From JBCCDY01 sp039030555 (GTDB lineage: Bacteria; Bacteroidota; Bacteroidia; Cytophagales; Cyclobacteriaceae): a stretch of 58,454 nucleotides of DNA. Shown here piece after piece: positions 26,075-34,241 of the stretch. Below the pieces are notes generated by a model, which was not told where the DNA came from, made no database searches, and worked only from the letters and a program-made list of their open reading frames with translations. Numbering within the stretch: position 1 is the first letter of the stretch; the number at the start of each line of letters is the position of its first letter. The translations under genes were made by a program, and so were the position numbers. Location of the stretch: NCBI GenBank assembly GCA_039030555.1, contig JBCCDY010000023.1:1-58454 (forward strand). The letters run 5' to 3'.

Positions 26075-26476
26075 TTACTCTTCTCCTTCGTCTTGCAAAA
26101 GATTATCAAGGTTCTCTGAACCCTCACCACTAGTTTCTTCAGTTCCATCATTTGACTGCTCAAGCTCATTGGCATCAAAACTTGGTAGAACAGGAGTCTG
26201 TTCTGCTTGTTCGATGTTAGGACTAGAAATCCCAGTCGCTTCCTGATCTTTAGGGATTATAAATGAAGTTGATAAGGTTAAGGCCATTAATGCAATTGCT
26301 AACCCCCACGTTGCTTTTTCAAGAAAATCAGTTGTTTTCTTTACTCCAATAACTTGACTCGCACCCGATCCTCCAAACTGGCTTGATAAGCCTCCTCCTT
26401 TAGAATTCTGGGCTAAAATTACCAATACTAATAAAACTGAAACTCCTATTATTAATGAAACTACAAACGTTAACAT
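26075..26476 (-). CDS. secG: Preprotein translocase subunit SecG
   Basis: 133 residues. Two membrane segments (about 2-22 and 55-74) flank the SecG signature LVILAQNSKGGGLSSQFGGS. The C-terminal ~60 residues are acidic and low-complexity (SGEGSENLDNLLQDEGEE), an extension common in Bacteroidota SecG. SecG assists SecYE in protein export across the inner membrane. It follows the TPR-like gene with a 1-base gap and is the last gene of the minus-strand group before a terminator. Confidence 0.95.
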   Translation of the reverse strand: MLTFVVSLIIGVSVLLVLVILAQNSKGGGLSSQFGGSGASQVIGVKKTTDFLEKATWGLAIALMALTLSTSFIIPKDQEATGISSPNIEQAEQTPVLPSFDANELEQSNDGTEETSGEGSENLDNLLQDEGEE

Positions 26477-26477
26477 C

Positions 26478-27392
26478 CTAATCCTTTTTTATCTCCTCAA
26501 TTCGAGCCGCAAAGTAAGTCTTTTTCTTAGGATATTTCCAAATTAACTTCTTCAAAATTTCTACTGCCTTATCCTTTTTTCCTTGTTTAAGCATTATTTC
26601 AGCAAGATTTTCAGAAACGATATCCTCTCTTGCTGTTACACTAGTGGATGACAGATCTTTAATAGGCTCGGAAATTTTATCGTCAACGTTGGCTTTTAAT
26701 TCTATTGGATTACTTAGGAATTCGTCAATGATCTTTATTTGACGCCTGGTTACTTCGTTTTCCACTTCGAGTTCAGATTTTTGCTTGAGTTCATCTATTA
26801 AAGCAAGATTTTCTGAAGTTTCCGGTTGAATGGCTTCTTCAACAATGATTACTTCATCTTCATCGGACTTTGAGTGATGCGTCTCCTCCTTTTTTTTTGG
26901 ATTTAACTCAGCTTTAGTCTCTTTTTTTTTTGATTCAGAAGTAGCCTTTTTCTTACGCTCTACTTTTTTCTTCTTAGGTTTTTCTATTGTTATGTCAGAT
27001 GAAAGAAATTTGGCCTTGTTGATCTCAATTTCTTTAATGCTGGTATCAATCTCCTGATAAAGCTGTTCAAGTTCCTCTCTTGACAAATGCTTTTCCTTAA
27101 TAATTGTCGAAGTGGTCGTCTCGGAAGGACTGCCTTTTTCAGGCTTCTTGATGTCTTCAGCTACTCCATTTTCGAAAAAGGATCGAAGCAAACTACGGTC
27201 AGTAGAATAAACCGCTGCAAAATTGGTATATACTTTCGCACTTGGATGATTAGTATGACGGGCTGCTTTCGCCAATACAGCTCTCGCTGCCTGGAAATAT
27301 GGTTTTTCCTTCACCACTCGAATTAAGTAATTCAAGTCTTCCTCGGAGAATTGATCTTTACTGAGTAAGTCAGTTGTCCTTTTTTTATCCAC
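26478..27392 (-). CDS. Charged protein with C-terminal TPR-like repeat
   Basis: 304 residues, no signal peptide. The N-terminal 95 residues are helical (FSEEDLNYLIRVVKEKPYFQ, with ARAVLAKAARHTNHPSAK). The middle (about 105-190) is a low-complexity Lys/Glu stretch (KKKKVERKKKATSESKKKE). The C-terminus (about 262-300) holds one TPR-like hairpin (IMLKQGKKDKAVEILKKLI). It is a Bacteroidota-type hypothetical protein, placed between lptE and secG with almost no gap on the secG side, suggesting a link to envelope biogenesis. No enzymatic motif is visible. Confidence 0.78.
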   Translation of the reverse strand: MDKKRTTDLLSKDQFSEEDLNYLIRVVKEKPYFQAARAVLAKAARHTNHPSAKVYTNFAAVYSTDRSLLRSFFENGVAEDIKKPEKGSPSETTTSTIIKEKHLSREELEQLYQEIDTSIKEIEINKAKFLSSDITIEKPKKKKVERKKKATSESKKKETKAELNPKKKEETHHSKSDEDEVIIVEEAIQPETSENLALIDELKQKSELEVENEVTRRQIKIIDEFLSNPIELKANVDDKISEPIKDLSSTSVTAREDIVSENLAEIMLKQGKKDKAVEILKKLIWKYPKKKTYFAARIEEIKKD

Positions 27393-27428
27393 AAGAATTA
27401 AGGTTGGAGGATAAATATAAAGATAATA

Positions 27429-27956
27429 TTACCAGTTGGCTACTGAGGCATTAAATATATCTATGATTATTTGGTCACTGATGATCACAATGAGCTCATC
27501 TTCCACGTCAGGAAGTGTGAATTGGGTATTATCAAAATTATCCTGAAAAGAGAATGACCTATCGAAATCATATTGATCATCGTTGACGTTTGTATATTTC
27601 ATTTGAACAGCGATATTCAGCTGAGTTAAGGTAGAAAGGTCAACCTGATTTGGATCGTTTGAAGCCCTCGGTGCTACAGGCTGCGTATCGTAACGAACTA
27701 TTTTCCCTTCGAATTGAAGATCTCCATCAAAAGGCACCAGTTCTAAATTGGTGTTGGCCTGGAAATAATCTCGTAGGCGTTCCGTAAACACCTGAGTCAG
27801 GTTTGCCGGACCGTTAGGAGTGTCGTTATATACGTTCTGGATCGATACTGTTTTTACAGTAGTATAGTCTATGGAAGCACCGGTCAGTGAGTAAACACCA
27901 CATCCATAGAAGGGTAGGATGCTTAAAAAGATCAGTAGCTTAATTTTCGATGTCAT
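27429..27956 (-). CDS. lptE: LptE-family LPS-assembly lipoprotein
   Basis: 175 residues. The lipobox (PFYGC, Cys19) predicts an outer-membrane lipoprotein. The mature part has the LptE/RlpB-like pattern: GVYSLTGASIDYTTVKTVSI, a helix AN-LTQVFTERLRDYFQ, then DLQFEGKIVRYDTQP. LptE plugs the LptD barrel and helps insert lipopolysaccharide in the outer leaflet. Its start lies inside the end of the sigma-54 activator gene (17-base overlap), so translation of the two is coupled. Confidence 0.88.
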   Translation of the reverse strand: MTSKIKLLIFLSILPFYGCGVYSLTGASIDYTTVKTVSIQNVYNDTPNGPANLTQVFTERLRDYFQANTNLELVPFDGDLQFEGKIVRYDTQPVAPRASNDPNQVDLSTLTQLNIAVQMKYTNVNDDQYDFDRSFSFQDNFDNTQFTLPDVEDELIVIISDQIIIDIFNASVANW

Positions 27957-29190
27957 ATTGTTTTATCTTTCGATAAAGTGTTCGTTCGGAGATCCCCAAA
28001 TCCTGTGCCGCATACTTTCGCCGGTTATTGTTTTTTTGCAGAGCCCTTCGGATCAATTCAATTTCTTTTTTCTCAATGGACAAAGATTCACCGGTTTCCT
28101 CATCAAGGTGCTCGATATCCTCTACACTTTCGGGGTCTATATCGTCTCTTGCGGCTTCTATAACCAATGGCTTAGGAAAGTCTTCTTGAGAATCCTCTTC
28201 GTTGATATTATGAATGGTCTCTTTGTGCTTATCCCAAACCTGTTCACTCACTTTTCCATCTTCAATAATGTGATTGACTAAGGACTTGAGGTCATTCACA
28301 TCCTTTCTCATATCAAAAAGGATTTTGTAAAGTAGGTCTCTTTCCGAAAAGGTTTCATTGTCCTTCTCAGCCTTCCTGAAAATTGCGGGCATCTGACTGC
28401 CTTCATCGGGAAGGTATTTTAAAAGCTTCTCTGCATTGATTTCCCTTTCAATCTCAATGACGGAGATTTGTTCTACTATATTTTTTAACTGTCTGATATT
28501 CCCCGGAAAGCGGTACTTCAGCAGAACTTCTTTAGCATCATCTGTTAAAAAGATGGGTTTGACCTTATATTTTTCAGAATGATCCGTAGCGAATTTTCTA
28601 AAAAGAAGCTCCACGTCTTTTCCCCGTTCTCTTAAAGGAGGAACAAAGATTGGTACGGTATTGAGCCTGTAGTAAAGATCTTCTCTAAACTTCCCATTCT
28701 CCACGGCTTTCACCAAATTTACATTGGTAGCTACAACCACCCTCACTTCCGTTCTGATGATTTTTGAAGAACCTACCCTAATGAATTCACCATTTTCTAA
28801 AACCCTAAGCAGCCGTGCCTGAGTGCTCATGGGCATCTCACCAATTTCATCAAGGAATATGGTTCCGCCATCGGTAACTTCGAAATAACCTTTCCTCGAA
28901 TCGTGGGCTCCAGTAAACGCACCTTTCTCATGGCCGAAGAGTTCGGAATCGATAGTCCCTTCGGGTATGGCCCCACAGTTTATGGCTATGAACTGACCAT
29001 GCTTTCTTTTACTAAGCTGATGAATGATTTTCGAAAATGATTCTTTACCGACACCACTTTCCCCGGTGATCAGTACCGTCATATCGGTAGGGGCAACCTG
29101 TATGGCTACTCTTATCGCGTGGTTAAGATGTTGGGAATTTCCAATAATTCCCATTCTGCGTTTGACCGCTTGAATTTCAGCTTCGTTCAA
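27940..29190 (-). CDS. Sigma-54-dependent transcriptional activator without receiver domain
   Basis: 416 residues. The AAA+ domain starts almost at the N-terminus: Walker A GESGVGKE (43-50), GAFTGA loop (90-95) that contacts sigma-54, Walker B IFLDEIG (111-117), then the R-finger region (RLNTVPIFVPPLRERG). A linker of about 130 acidic residues (about 250-370) leads to a Fis-type helix-turn-helix (ERTLYRKIKQY, about 400-412). There is no N-terminal receiver, GAF or PAS domain, so activity must be controlled by expression, by a partner, or through the acidic linker. It lies 12 bases after miaB and overlaps lptE. Confidence 0.93.
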   Translation of the reverse strand: MNEAEIQAVKRRMGIIGNSQHLNHAIRVAIQVAPTDMTVLITGESGVGKESFSKIIHQLSKRKHGQFIAINCGAIPEGTIDSELFGHEKGAFTGAHDSRKGYFEVTDGGTIFLDEIGEMPMSTQARLLRVLENGEFIRVGSSKIIRTEVRVVVATNVNLVKAVENGKFREDLYYRLNTVPIFVPPLRERGKDVELLFRKFATDHSEKYKVKPIFLTDDAKEVLLKYRFPGNIRQLKNIVEQISVIEIEREINAEKLLKYLPDEGSQMPAIFRKAEKDNETFSERDLLYKILFDMRKDVNDLKSLVNHIIEDGKVSEQVWDKHKETIHNINEEDSQEDFPKPLVIEAARDDIDPESVEDIEHLDEETGESLSIEKKEIELIRRALQKNNNRRKYAAQDLGISERTLYRKIKQYDIEN

Positions 29191-29201
29191 AAAAGTGGTA
29201 T

Positions 29202-30668
29202 TTAATTATTGACGATTTTACCGAATAATGTCGCTGTTGAGCAATCTTCAACCAACACATCCACGTAATCTCCTTTTTTATGAGCACCCTTATCGAATAT
29301 GATCACTTTATTGGCGTCGTTTCTACCTTGTAATTGCTCTTTTGACCTTTTGGAAAAGCCTTCAATCAATACCCGGTGTACCTTGCCAAGGTCTTTTTTA
29401 TTTCTGTTGAAAGAAATTTCCCTTTGCTTATCAATGATCTCTTGTAGCCTTCTCTTTTTGGTATCTAGTGGAATGTCGTCCTCGTATTTTTTCGCAGCAA
29501 GGGTGCCTGGTCGTTCAGAGTAGAAAAACATATAGGAAAAGTCGTATTGGACATAATCCATCAGACTCAAAGTATCTTCGTGTTCTTCTTCCGTTTCACT
29601 ACAGAAACCTGCAATCATATCTGAAGAAATACCGCACTCATCTCCTATAATTTCCCTGATCGCATTTACTCGATTAATGTACCATTCCCTCGAATAAGTC
29701 CTGTTCATCATTTCAAGGACTCTACTATTGCCGCTTTGGGCTGGTAGATGGATGTAGTTACAGACGTTATCATATTTTTTTATGGTGTACAGCACCTCGT
29801 CCGTTATATCTTTTGGGTGAGAGGTTGAAAACCTGATTCGAAGCTCTGGATTAACCTGGGCTACCATCTCCAGGAGGTTTGCAAAATTGACCACATTGGT
29901 TTCTCCCGATCGCTCAATCTGTGCTTTCCCTTTTAACTCTGAATTGGGGGACCATTTGTAAGAATCTACGTTTTGTCCCAGCAGCGTTACTTCACGATAT
30001 CCATTATCAAAAAGATTTTTTGCTTCGTTTACGATAGAATGGGGATCGCGGCTTCTTTCCCTTCCTCTGGTGAAAGGAACCACGCAAAACGAACACATAT
30101 TATCGCATCCTCTCATAATCGAAATGAATGCGGTAACTCCGCTAGAATTGAGACGAACGGGACTGATATCGGCATAAGTCTCTTCCCTCGATAAAAAAGT
30201 GTTTACTGCTTTTTGCCCTTCATCGACTTGATTGACCAGTTTAGGTAAGTCCCTGTAAGCATCAGGACCAACGACGAGATCAACAATTTTTTCCTCTTCC
30301 AGTAATTTATCTTTAAGCCGCTCCGCCATGCAACCCAATACACCGATCATCATCTCGGGTTTATTCTTTTTGACCGTATTGAATTGGTGTAACCTGTTTC
30401 GGACCGTTTGTTCTGCTTTTTCCCGGATAGAGCAGGTATTTAAAAATACGACGTCCGCTTCTTCAAAATCAGAAGTAGTATCGAAACCATCTTTTTCCAT
30501 GATGGATGAGACGATCTCACTGTCGGAGAAATTCATCTGACACCCATAACTTTCAATGTATAATTTCCGGCTTTTGCCCGTATTTGAATTTTTACTGACT
30601 TTTATCGTCTCGCAAGCTTCTTCTTTCGTATCTGATATAATGCCTAGTTCTTCAATTAATTCCGCCAT
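29202..30668 (-). CDS. miaB: tRNA-2-methylthio-N6-dimethylallyladenosine synthase
   Basis: Radical-SAM enzyme that adds the 2-methylthio group to i6A37 of tRNAs reading U-initial codons. 488 residues. The N-terminal UPF0004 domain has SYGCQMNFSDSEIV with its auxiliary-cluster cysteines (also LNTCSIREKAEQ and GVLGCMAER). The radical-SAM triad is in GCDNMCSFCVVPFTRGRERS. A TRAM domain follows (HRVLIEGFSKRS ... KKGDYVDVLVEDCS). First gene of the miaB, sigma-54 activator, lptE, TPR, secG group. Confidence 0.96.
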   Translation of the reverse strand: MAELIEELGIISDTKEEACETIKVSKNSNTGKSRKLYIESYGCQMNFSDSEIVSSIMEKDGFDTTSDFEEADVVFLNTCSIREKAEQTVRNRLHQFNTVKKNKPEMMIGVLGCMAERLKDKLLEEEKIVDLVVGPDAYRDLPKLVNQVDEGQKAVNTFLSREETYADISPVRLNSSGVTAFISIMRGCDNMCSFCVVPFTRGRERSRDPHSIVNEAKNLFDNGYREVTLLGQNVDSYKWSPNSELKGKAQIERSGETNVVNFANLLEMVAQVNPELRIRFSTSHPKDITDEVLYTIKKYDNVCNYIHLPAQSGNSRVLEMMNRTYSREWYINRVNAIREIIGDECGISSDMIAGFCSETEEEHEDTLSLMDYVQYDFSYMFFYSERPGTLAAKKYEDDIPLDTKKRRLQEIIDKQREISFNRNKKDLGKVHRVLIEGFSKRSKEQLQGRNDANKVIIFDKGAHKKGDYVDVLVEDCSTATLFGKIVNN

Positions 30669-30718
30669 TGATGCTTTTACTCTTCAATTTTCAGAATGAC
30701 AAATTTAACAATGATTTA

Positions 30719-30731
30719 TGACAGTCTGTCA
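30719..30731. promoter_or_regulatory. TGACA-N3-TGTCA inverted repeat upstream of the PIG-L gene
   Basis: Perfect 5-base arms, 29 bases upstream of the -33 element listed for the PIG-L gene and also about 50 bases upstream of miaB on the other strand. It could be an operator for either gene; evidence is position and symmetry only. Confidence 0.35.
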
Positions 30732-30759
30732 GTTTTCTAACAATATATTGGGAAAGTTA

Positions 30760-30788
30760 TTTGCATATTGATGCACTCCTTACTTTTG
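30760..30788 (+). promoter_or_regulatory. Bacteroidota-type promoter TTTG-N17-TACTTTTG
   Basis: A -33 TTTG (30760-30763) and a -7 TACTTTTG (30781-30788) match TTTG / TAnnTTTG at near-normal spacing, 42 bases before the ATG of the PIG-L gene. The best promoter match seen in the window. Confidence 0.65.
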
Positions 30789-30830
30789 TCGCGACTTATT
30801 TTTTAATAACGAACTATTTTAACTGAAATC

Positions 30831-33326
30831 ATGCTCGTCCATTTTTTGAAAGATCTAAGAATCACCCTTCACATATTAACACTATTCATTTTAGTTTCTC
30901 CAATAATTAAAGCGAATGAAAATCCTTATACCAGTTCAAACATTCAGTTGAAACTGGAAAAACTCGGCGTGCTGGGGTCAGTACTTTATTTGGCTGCGCA
31001 TCCCGATGATGAAAACCAGCGGGTTATTACTTATATGGCCAACGAAATGAAGCTCAGGTCAGGATATCTTTCACTCACCAGGGGTGATGGAGGTCAAAAT
31101 CTAATTGGAGATGAGATTAGGGATGAGCTTGGATTGATCAGGACTCAAGAGCTTATAGAAGCAAGAAATGCAGATGGTGGAAAGCAGTTCTTTTCTAGAG
31201 CTATTGATTTTGGATATTCAAAAAACCCGGATGAAACCTTGAAAATATGGGATAAAGAAAAAGTACTCGCAGATGTAGTTTGGGTCATTCGAAAATTCAG
31301 GCCTGATATCATCGTTACCAGATTTCCTCCCGATTCACGCGCAGGACATGGACATCATACGGCATCAGCACAGTTGGCGATGGAAGCTTTTGACATATCT
31401 AATGATCCTGATTATTACCCTGAACAGCTGGAATATGTAGAGCCATGGCAACCAAAAAGGGTATTTTGGAATACACATCCATTCTGGTTCCGAAATTCAC
31501 AAACGAAATTCGATAGTTCGGCTTATGCCACCATTGAAGTAGGTCTGTTTAATCCACTTTTAGGAAAATCATATAATGAAATTGCTTCCGAAAGTAGAAG
31601 CATGCACAAAAGCCAGGGTTTTGGTTCTTTGAGGGCTAGAGGAAATCAAACCGAGTTTCTGGGAGTGTTGAAAGGAGATAATCCTGGTACGAACCCACTC
31701 TCAGGGATTGATTTAAGTTGGTCTAGGGTTAAAGGAGGAAATGAAATTGAAAAGCTATGGAAAGAACTCTCGGACTCATTTGACCCTGCAAATCCTTCGA
31801 AAAGTACTGCTCAACTTATTGAGCTCAGATCTCAGGTTGAAGGATTGAAAAATGAATTCTGGAGAAAAACTAAACTGGAAGAAATTGATGAGCTTCTCCT
31901 TTTGTTAAATGGTGTTTATGTCGAAGCAAATTCGGGAGAGGAGATTTATTCACCCGGCGATACGATTGACATTCAATTAGATGCGATCAATAGATCAAAT
32001 AATAAGGTTAAGATCAATGCAATCAGTATTACAGGTATTAATTATAAAGATTCTGAAGCAAGGGAATTAAGAACGAATGATCTTGAAAGGGTTAATATTC
32101 GACAACGAATCAACAACGATTTATCATTATCCCAACCCTACTGGTTGGCCAATAAGCCAGAGCTTGGAATTTTCAATGTTGAAGACCAAAACCTGATTGG
32201 AAAAGCAGAAAACGCTTCTGGCATGAGCGCATTGGTTTCTTTTAAAATAGAAGGACAAAATATTGATGTTAGCGTCCCGGTTCATTATAAATATGGAGAT
32301 CCTGTGGAAGGAGAAGTCATAGAACCGTTAGTAATTGCTCCAAAGGTTCTTGTAAACCTGAATGAATCTCAATTGATTTTTGCCAATGGTCAATCGCGAA
32401 GTGTTAAGGTGAAGATTAAAGCACTAAACAACCCGATTGAAGGAATACTCAATGTTGATGGAGCTGATAAGTGGCAGGTAGAAATCGAAAACCCTGTTTT
32501 GAAATTAGAAGCGGGAGAGGAGACCGAATTAATATTAAATGTTATTCCACCAAAGAAAGCATCCGTGGAAGAAATGCATGTTTACGTTTCGGTAGGAGGC
32601 CAGCGTTACGATCAGGGGATTGAAGTAATTAACTATGATCACATAAAAAAGCAGACCTATTTTTCAGATGCCTCTGTCAAGCTAATCAAACTAGATCTTA
32701 ATCGTGGAATAGAAAAAGTAGGATACATCCAAGGGGCAGGAGATATCGTTCCGGACCTTTTAAGAGGGGTTGGCTATCAAGTTGATGAACTTGCCGAAGA
32801 AGACATCAAAGGAAAAGACCTCTCAACTTATGATGTGATCGTTTTGGGCGTTCGGGCTTTCAACACGGTCGACCGACTTCCGTACTTTAAAGACGATCTG
32901 TTTAAATATGTAGAAGATGGGGGAACCATGGTAGTTCAGTACAACACCAGTTTTCGATTGGTTGATGATAACATTGCTCCCTATCCTTTGAAACTTTCAC
33001 GGAATAGAATCACAATTGAGGAAGCCCCACTAAAAATACTTCAACCCAAACATCCGATATTCAATTACCCCAATAAGATCACGGATTCTGATTTTGAGAA
33101 CTGGGTGCAGGAGAGGGGATTGTATTTTGCTTCGGAATGGGATGAGAAATTCACCCCTCTTTTGGAAGGGAATGATCCTGGAGAAGACCCAACAAAAGGA
33201 GCGCTTTTGGTAACTGAATATGGAAAAGGTCACTATGTTTATACCGGACTATCGTGGTTTAGGGAATTACCTGCAGGTGTTCCGGGAGCCTATCGTTTGT
33301 TCGCTAATATTTTGGCACTGGATTAA
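30831..33326 (+). CDS. Large secreted PIG-L family deacetylase with GATase1-like C-terminus
   Basis: 831 residues. A signal peptide or N-terminal anchor (about 11-28) is followed by a LmbE/PIG-L domain (about 40-300) with the metal motif AAHPDDEN (His57, Asp59, Asp60), the distal GHGHHTASAQ ligands (about 172-181) and LTRGDGGQN. Residues about 370-600 are immunoglobulin-like beta domains. The last ~210 residues (VGYIQGAGDIVPDLLRGVGY, YDVIVLGVRAFN) form a glutamine-amidotransferase-like Rossmann fold without a nucleophile Cys that I can see. Such proteins deacetylate N-acetylated sugars in or beyond the periplasm. The substrate is unknown. Confidence 0.9.
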   Translation: MLVHFLKDLRITLHILTLFILVSPIIKANENPYTSSNIQLKLEKLGVLGSVLYLAAHPDDENQRVITYMANEMKLRSGYLSLTRGDGGQNLIGDEIRDELGLIRTQELIEARNADGGKQFFSRAIDFGYSKNPDETLKIWDKEKVLADVVWVIRKFRPDIIVTRFPPDSRAGHGHHTASAQLAMEAFDISNDPDYYPEQLEYVEPWQPKRVFWNTHPFWFRNSQTKFDSSAYATIEVGLFNPLLGKSYNEIASESRSMHKSQGFGSLRARGNQTEFLGVLKGDNPGTNPLSGIDLSWSRVKGGNEIEKLWKELSDSFDPANPSKSTAQLIELRSQVEGLKNEFWRKTKLEEIDELLLLLNGVYVEANSGEEIYSPGDTIDIQLDAINRSNNKVKINAISITGINYKDSEARELRTNDLERVNIRQRINNDLSLSQPYWLANKPELGIFNVEDQNLIGKAENASGMSALVSFKIEGQNIDVSVPVHYKYGDPVEGEVIEPLVIAPKVLVNLNESQLIFANGQSRSVKVKIKALNNPIEGILNVDGADKWQVEIENPVLKLEAGEETELILNVIPPKKASVEEMHVYVSVGGQRYDQGIEVINYDHIKKQTYFSDASVKLIKLDLNRGIEKVGYIQGAGDIVPDLLRGVGYQVDELAEEDIKGKDLSTYDVIVLGVRAFNTVDRLPYFKDDLFKYVEDGGTMVVQYNTSFRLVDDNIAPYPLKLSRNRITIEEAPLKILQPKHPIFNYPNKITDSDFENWVQERGLYFASEWDEKFTPLLEGNDPGEDPTKGALLVTEYGKGHYVYTGLSWFRELPAGVPGAYRLFANILALD

Positions 33327-33331
33327 AATGA

Positions 33332-33478
33332 ATGGATAAGCAAAGCTATATCAATTGGAAGCAGTTTTACAGCCTTTTGGCTTTGTATTCTTCCGTTTTG
33401 ATCGGCTGGATATCCTATTATAATTATCGATCAGTTTTTGGTACACTTCTTATTGTCAGATTTCCAGTGTTGAGATAA
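33332..33478 (+). CDS. 48-residue membrane peptide downstream of the PIG-L gene
   Basis: ATG 33332 to TAA 33478, five bases after the PIG-L stop. It reads MDKQSYINWKQFYSLLALYS, then SVLIGWISYYNYRSVFGTLL, then a short basic end. One membrane segment (about 13-31) is preceded by WK-FY, like the small membrane proteins that accompany sodium:solute symporters in Bacteroidota. No symporter follows, so it may be what remains of a longer gene pair, or a genuine small protein. Confidence 0.5.
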   Translation: MDKQSYINWKQFYSLLALYSSVLIGWISYYNYRSVFGTLLIVRFPVLR

Positions 33479-33911
33479 ATTGATTTTAAGAGAAATTTCG
33501 CGAAGGGAATACGGGTTCACGAAATTAGAGTTGAATGTTATCGATACAAATGGATTTATACTCAAAAATTTCAAGATCAACCGCTTCCTCAAGTACAGCG
33601 AACCTTAATTATTGACACTCGGAAAAATAGTCAGAAAGTTTCTTGAGGAATTTTGATTACATATTTTGACCGAAATGTAATCAATCGCCGTTCTTTGTTT
33701 GTTGCACTTGCAACACAAGCATCAATCATTTTCGTTGGATTAGCGATTTCTCTGCCGCGGACATGAAAAAACGCTGACTACAGCACTTCAATGGGAATGA
33801 AGAAACCCAATCAAGTCAACTTATCTAATGAATAGTCCATGACTCAACTAAGTTACATATTAATCTTTCTAGCGTATTATTCGTATATCTTTTACAAATG
33901 GGTAAATAAAC
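33479..33911 (+). other. Degenerate intergenic sequence before the PadR gene
   Basis: 433 bases without an intact gene. A stop-free stretch of about 44 codons ending near 33606 (translated parts REISRREYGFTKLELNVIDT and LKNFKINRFLKYSEP) looks protein-like but has no start. TGTTGCA-CT-TGCAACA (about 33701-33716) is a short inverted repeat. On the minus strand a 33-codon frame near 33640-33740 is open. I read the region as decayed coding DNA plus the PadR promoter region. Confidence 0.35.
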
Positions 33912-34241
33912 ATGAAAATAGGATTAGGTGAATTTGAAGAAATAGTATTGCTTATGGTAGCTATCCATCACGACGAAGCATACGGGCTTGCTATTACAAA
34001 TTCTATCAAGGAAAAGCTAAATAGAAATGTAACACTCAGTAGTGTCCATACCGCACTCTATCGGCTTGAAGAGAAAGGATTCTTGGAGTCAGAGATAGGA
34101 GGAGCCACCAGTATAAGGGGTGGTAGAAGCAAACGCATTTTTAAAATTACCAGTTTAGGAAAGCAGGTTATGGAAGCTTCGCATCAGTCCCGTAATATGC
34201 TTTGGGGAATGATACCAAAGGTAACCTTTGAAAATCTATGA
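33912..34241 (+). CDS. PadR-family transcriptional regulator
   Basis: 109 residues, a single winged-helix domain: LGEFEEIVLLMVAIHHDEAYG, then SSVHTALYRLEEKGFLESE with the recognition helix, then the RGGRSKRIFKITSLGKQVM wing. It is short, lacking the C-terminal dimerisation helices of classical PadR except for one. Its stop overlaps the start of the FtsX-like permease (ATGA), a pairing common and repeated in Cytophagales genomes. It probably represses its own operon and responds to a compound or membrane state handled by the permease. Confidence 0.93.
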   Translation: MKIGLGEFEEIVLLMVAIHHDEAYGLAITNSIKEKLNRNVTLSSVHTALYRLEEKGFLESEIGGATSIRGGRSKRIFKITSLGKQVMEASHQSRNMLWGMIPKVTFENL

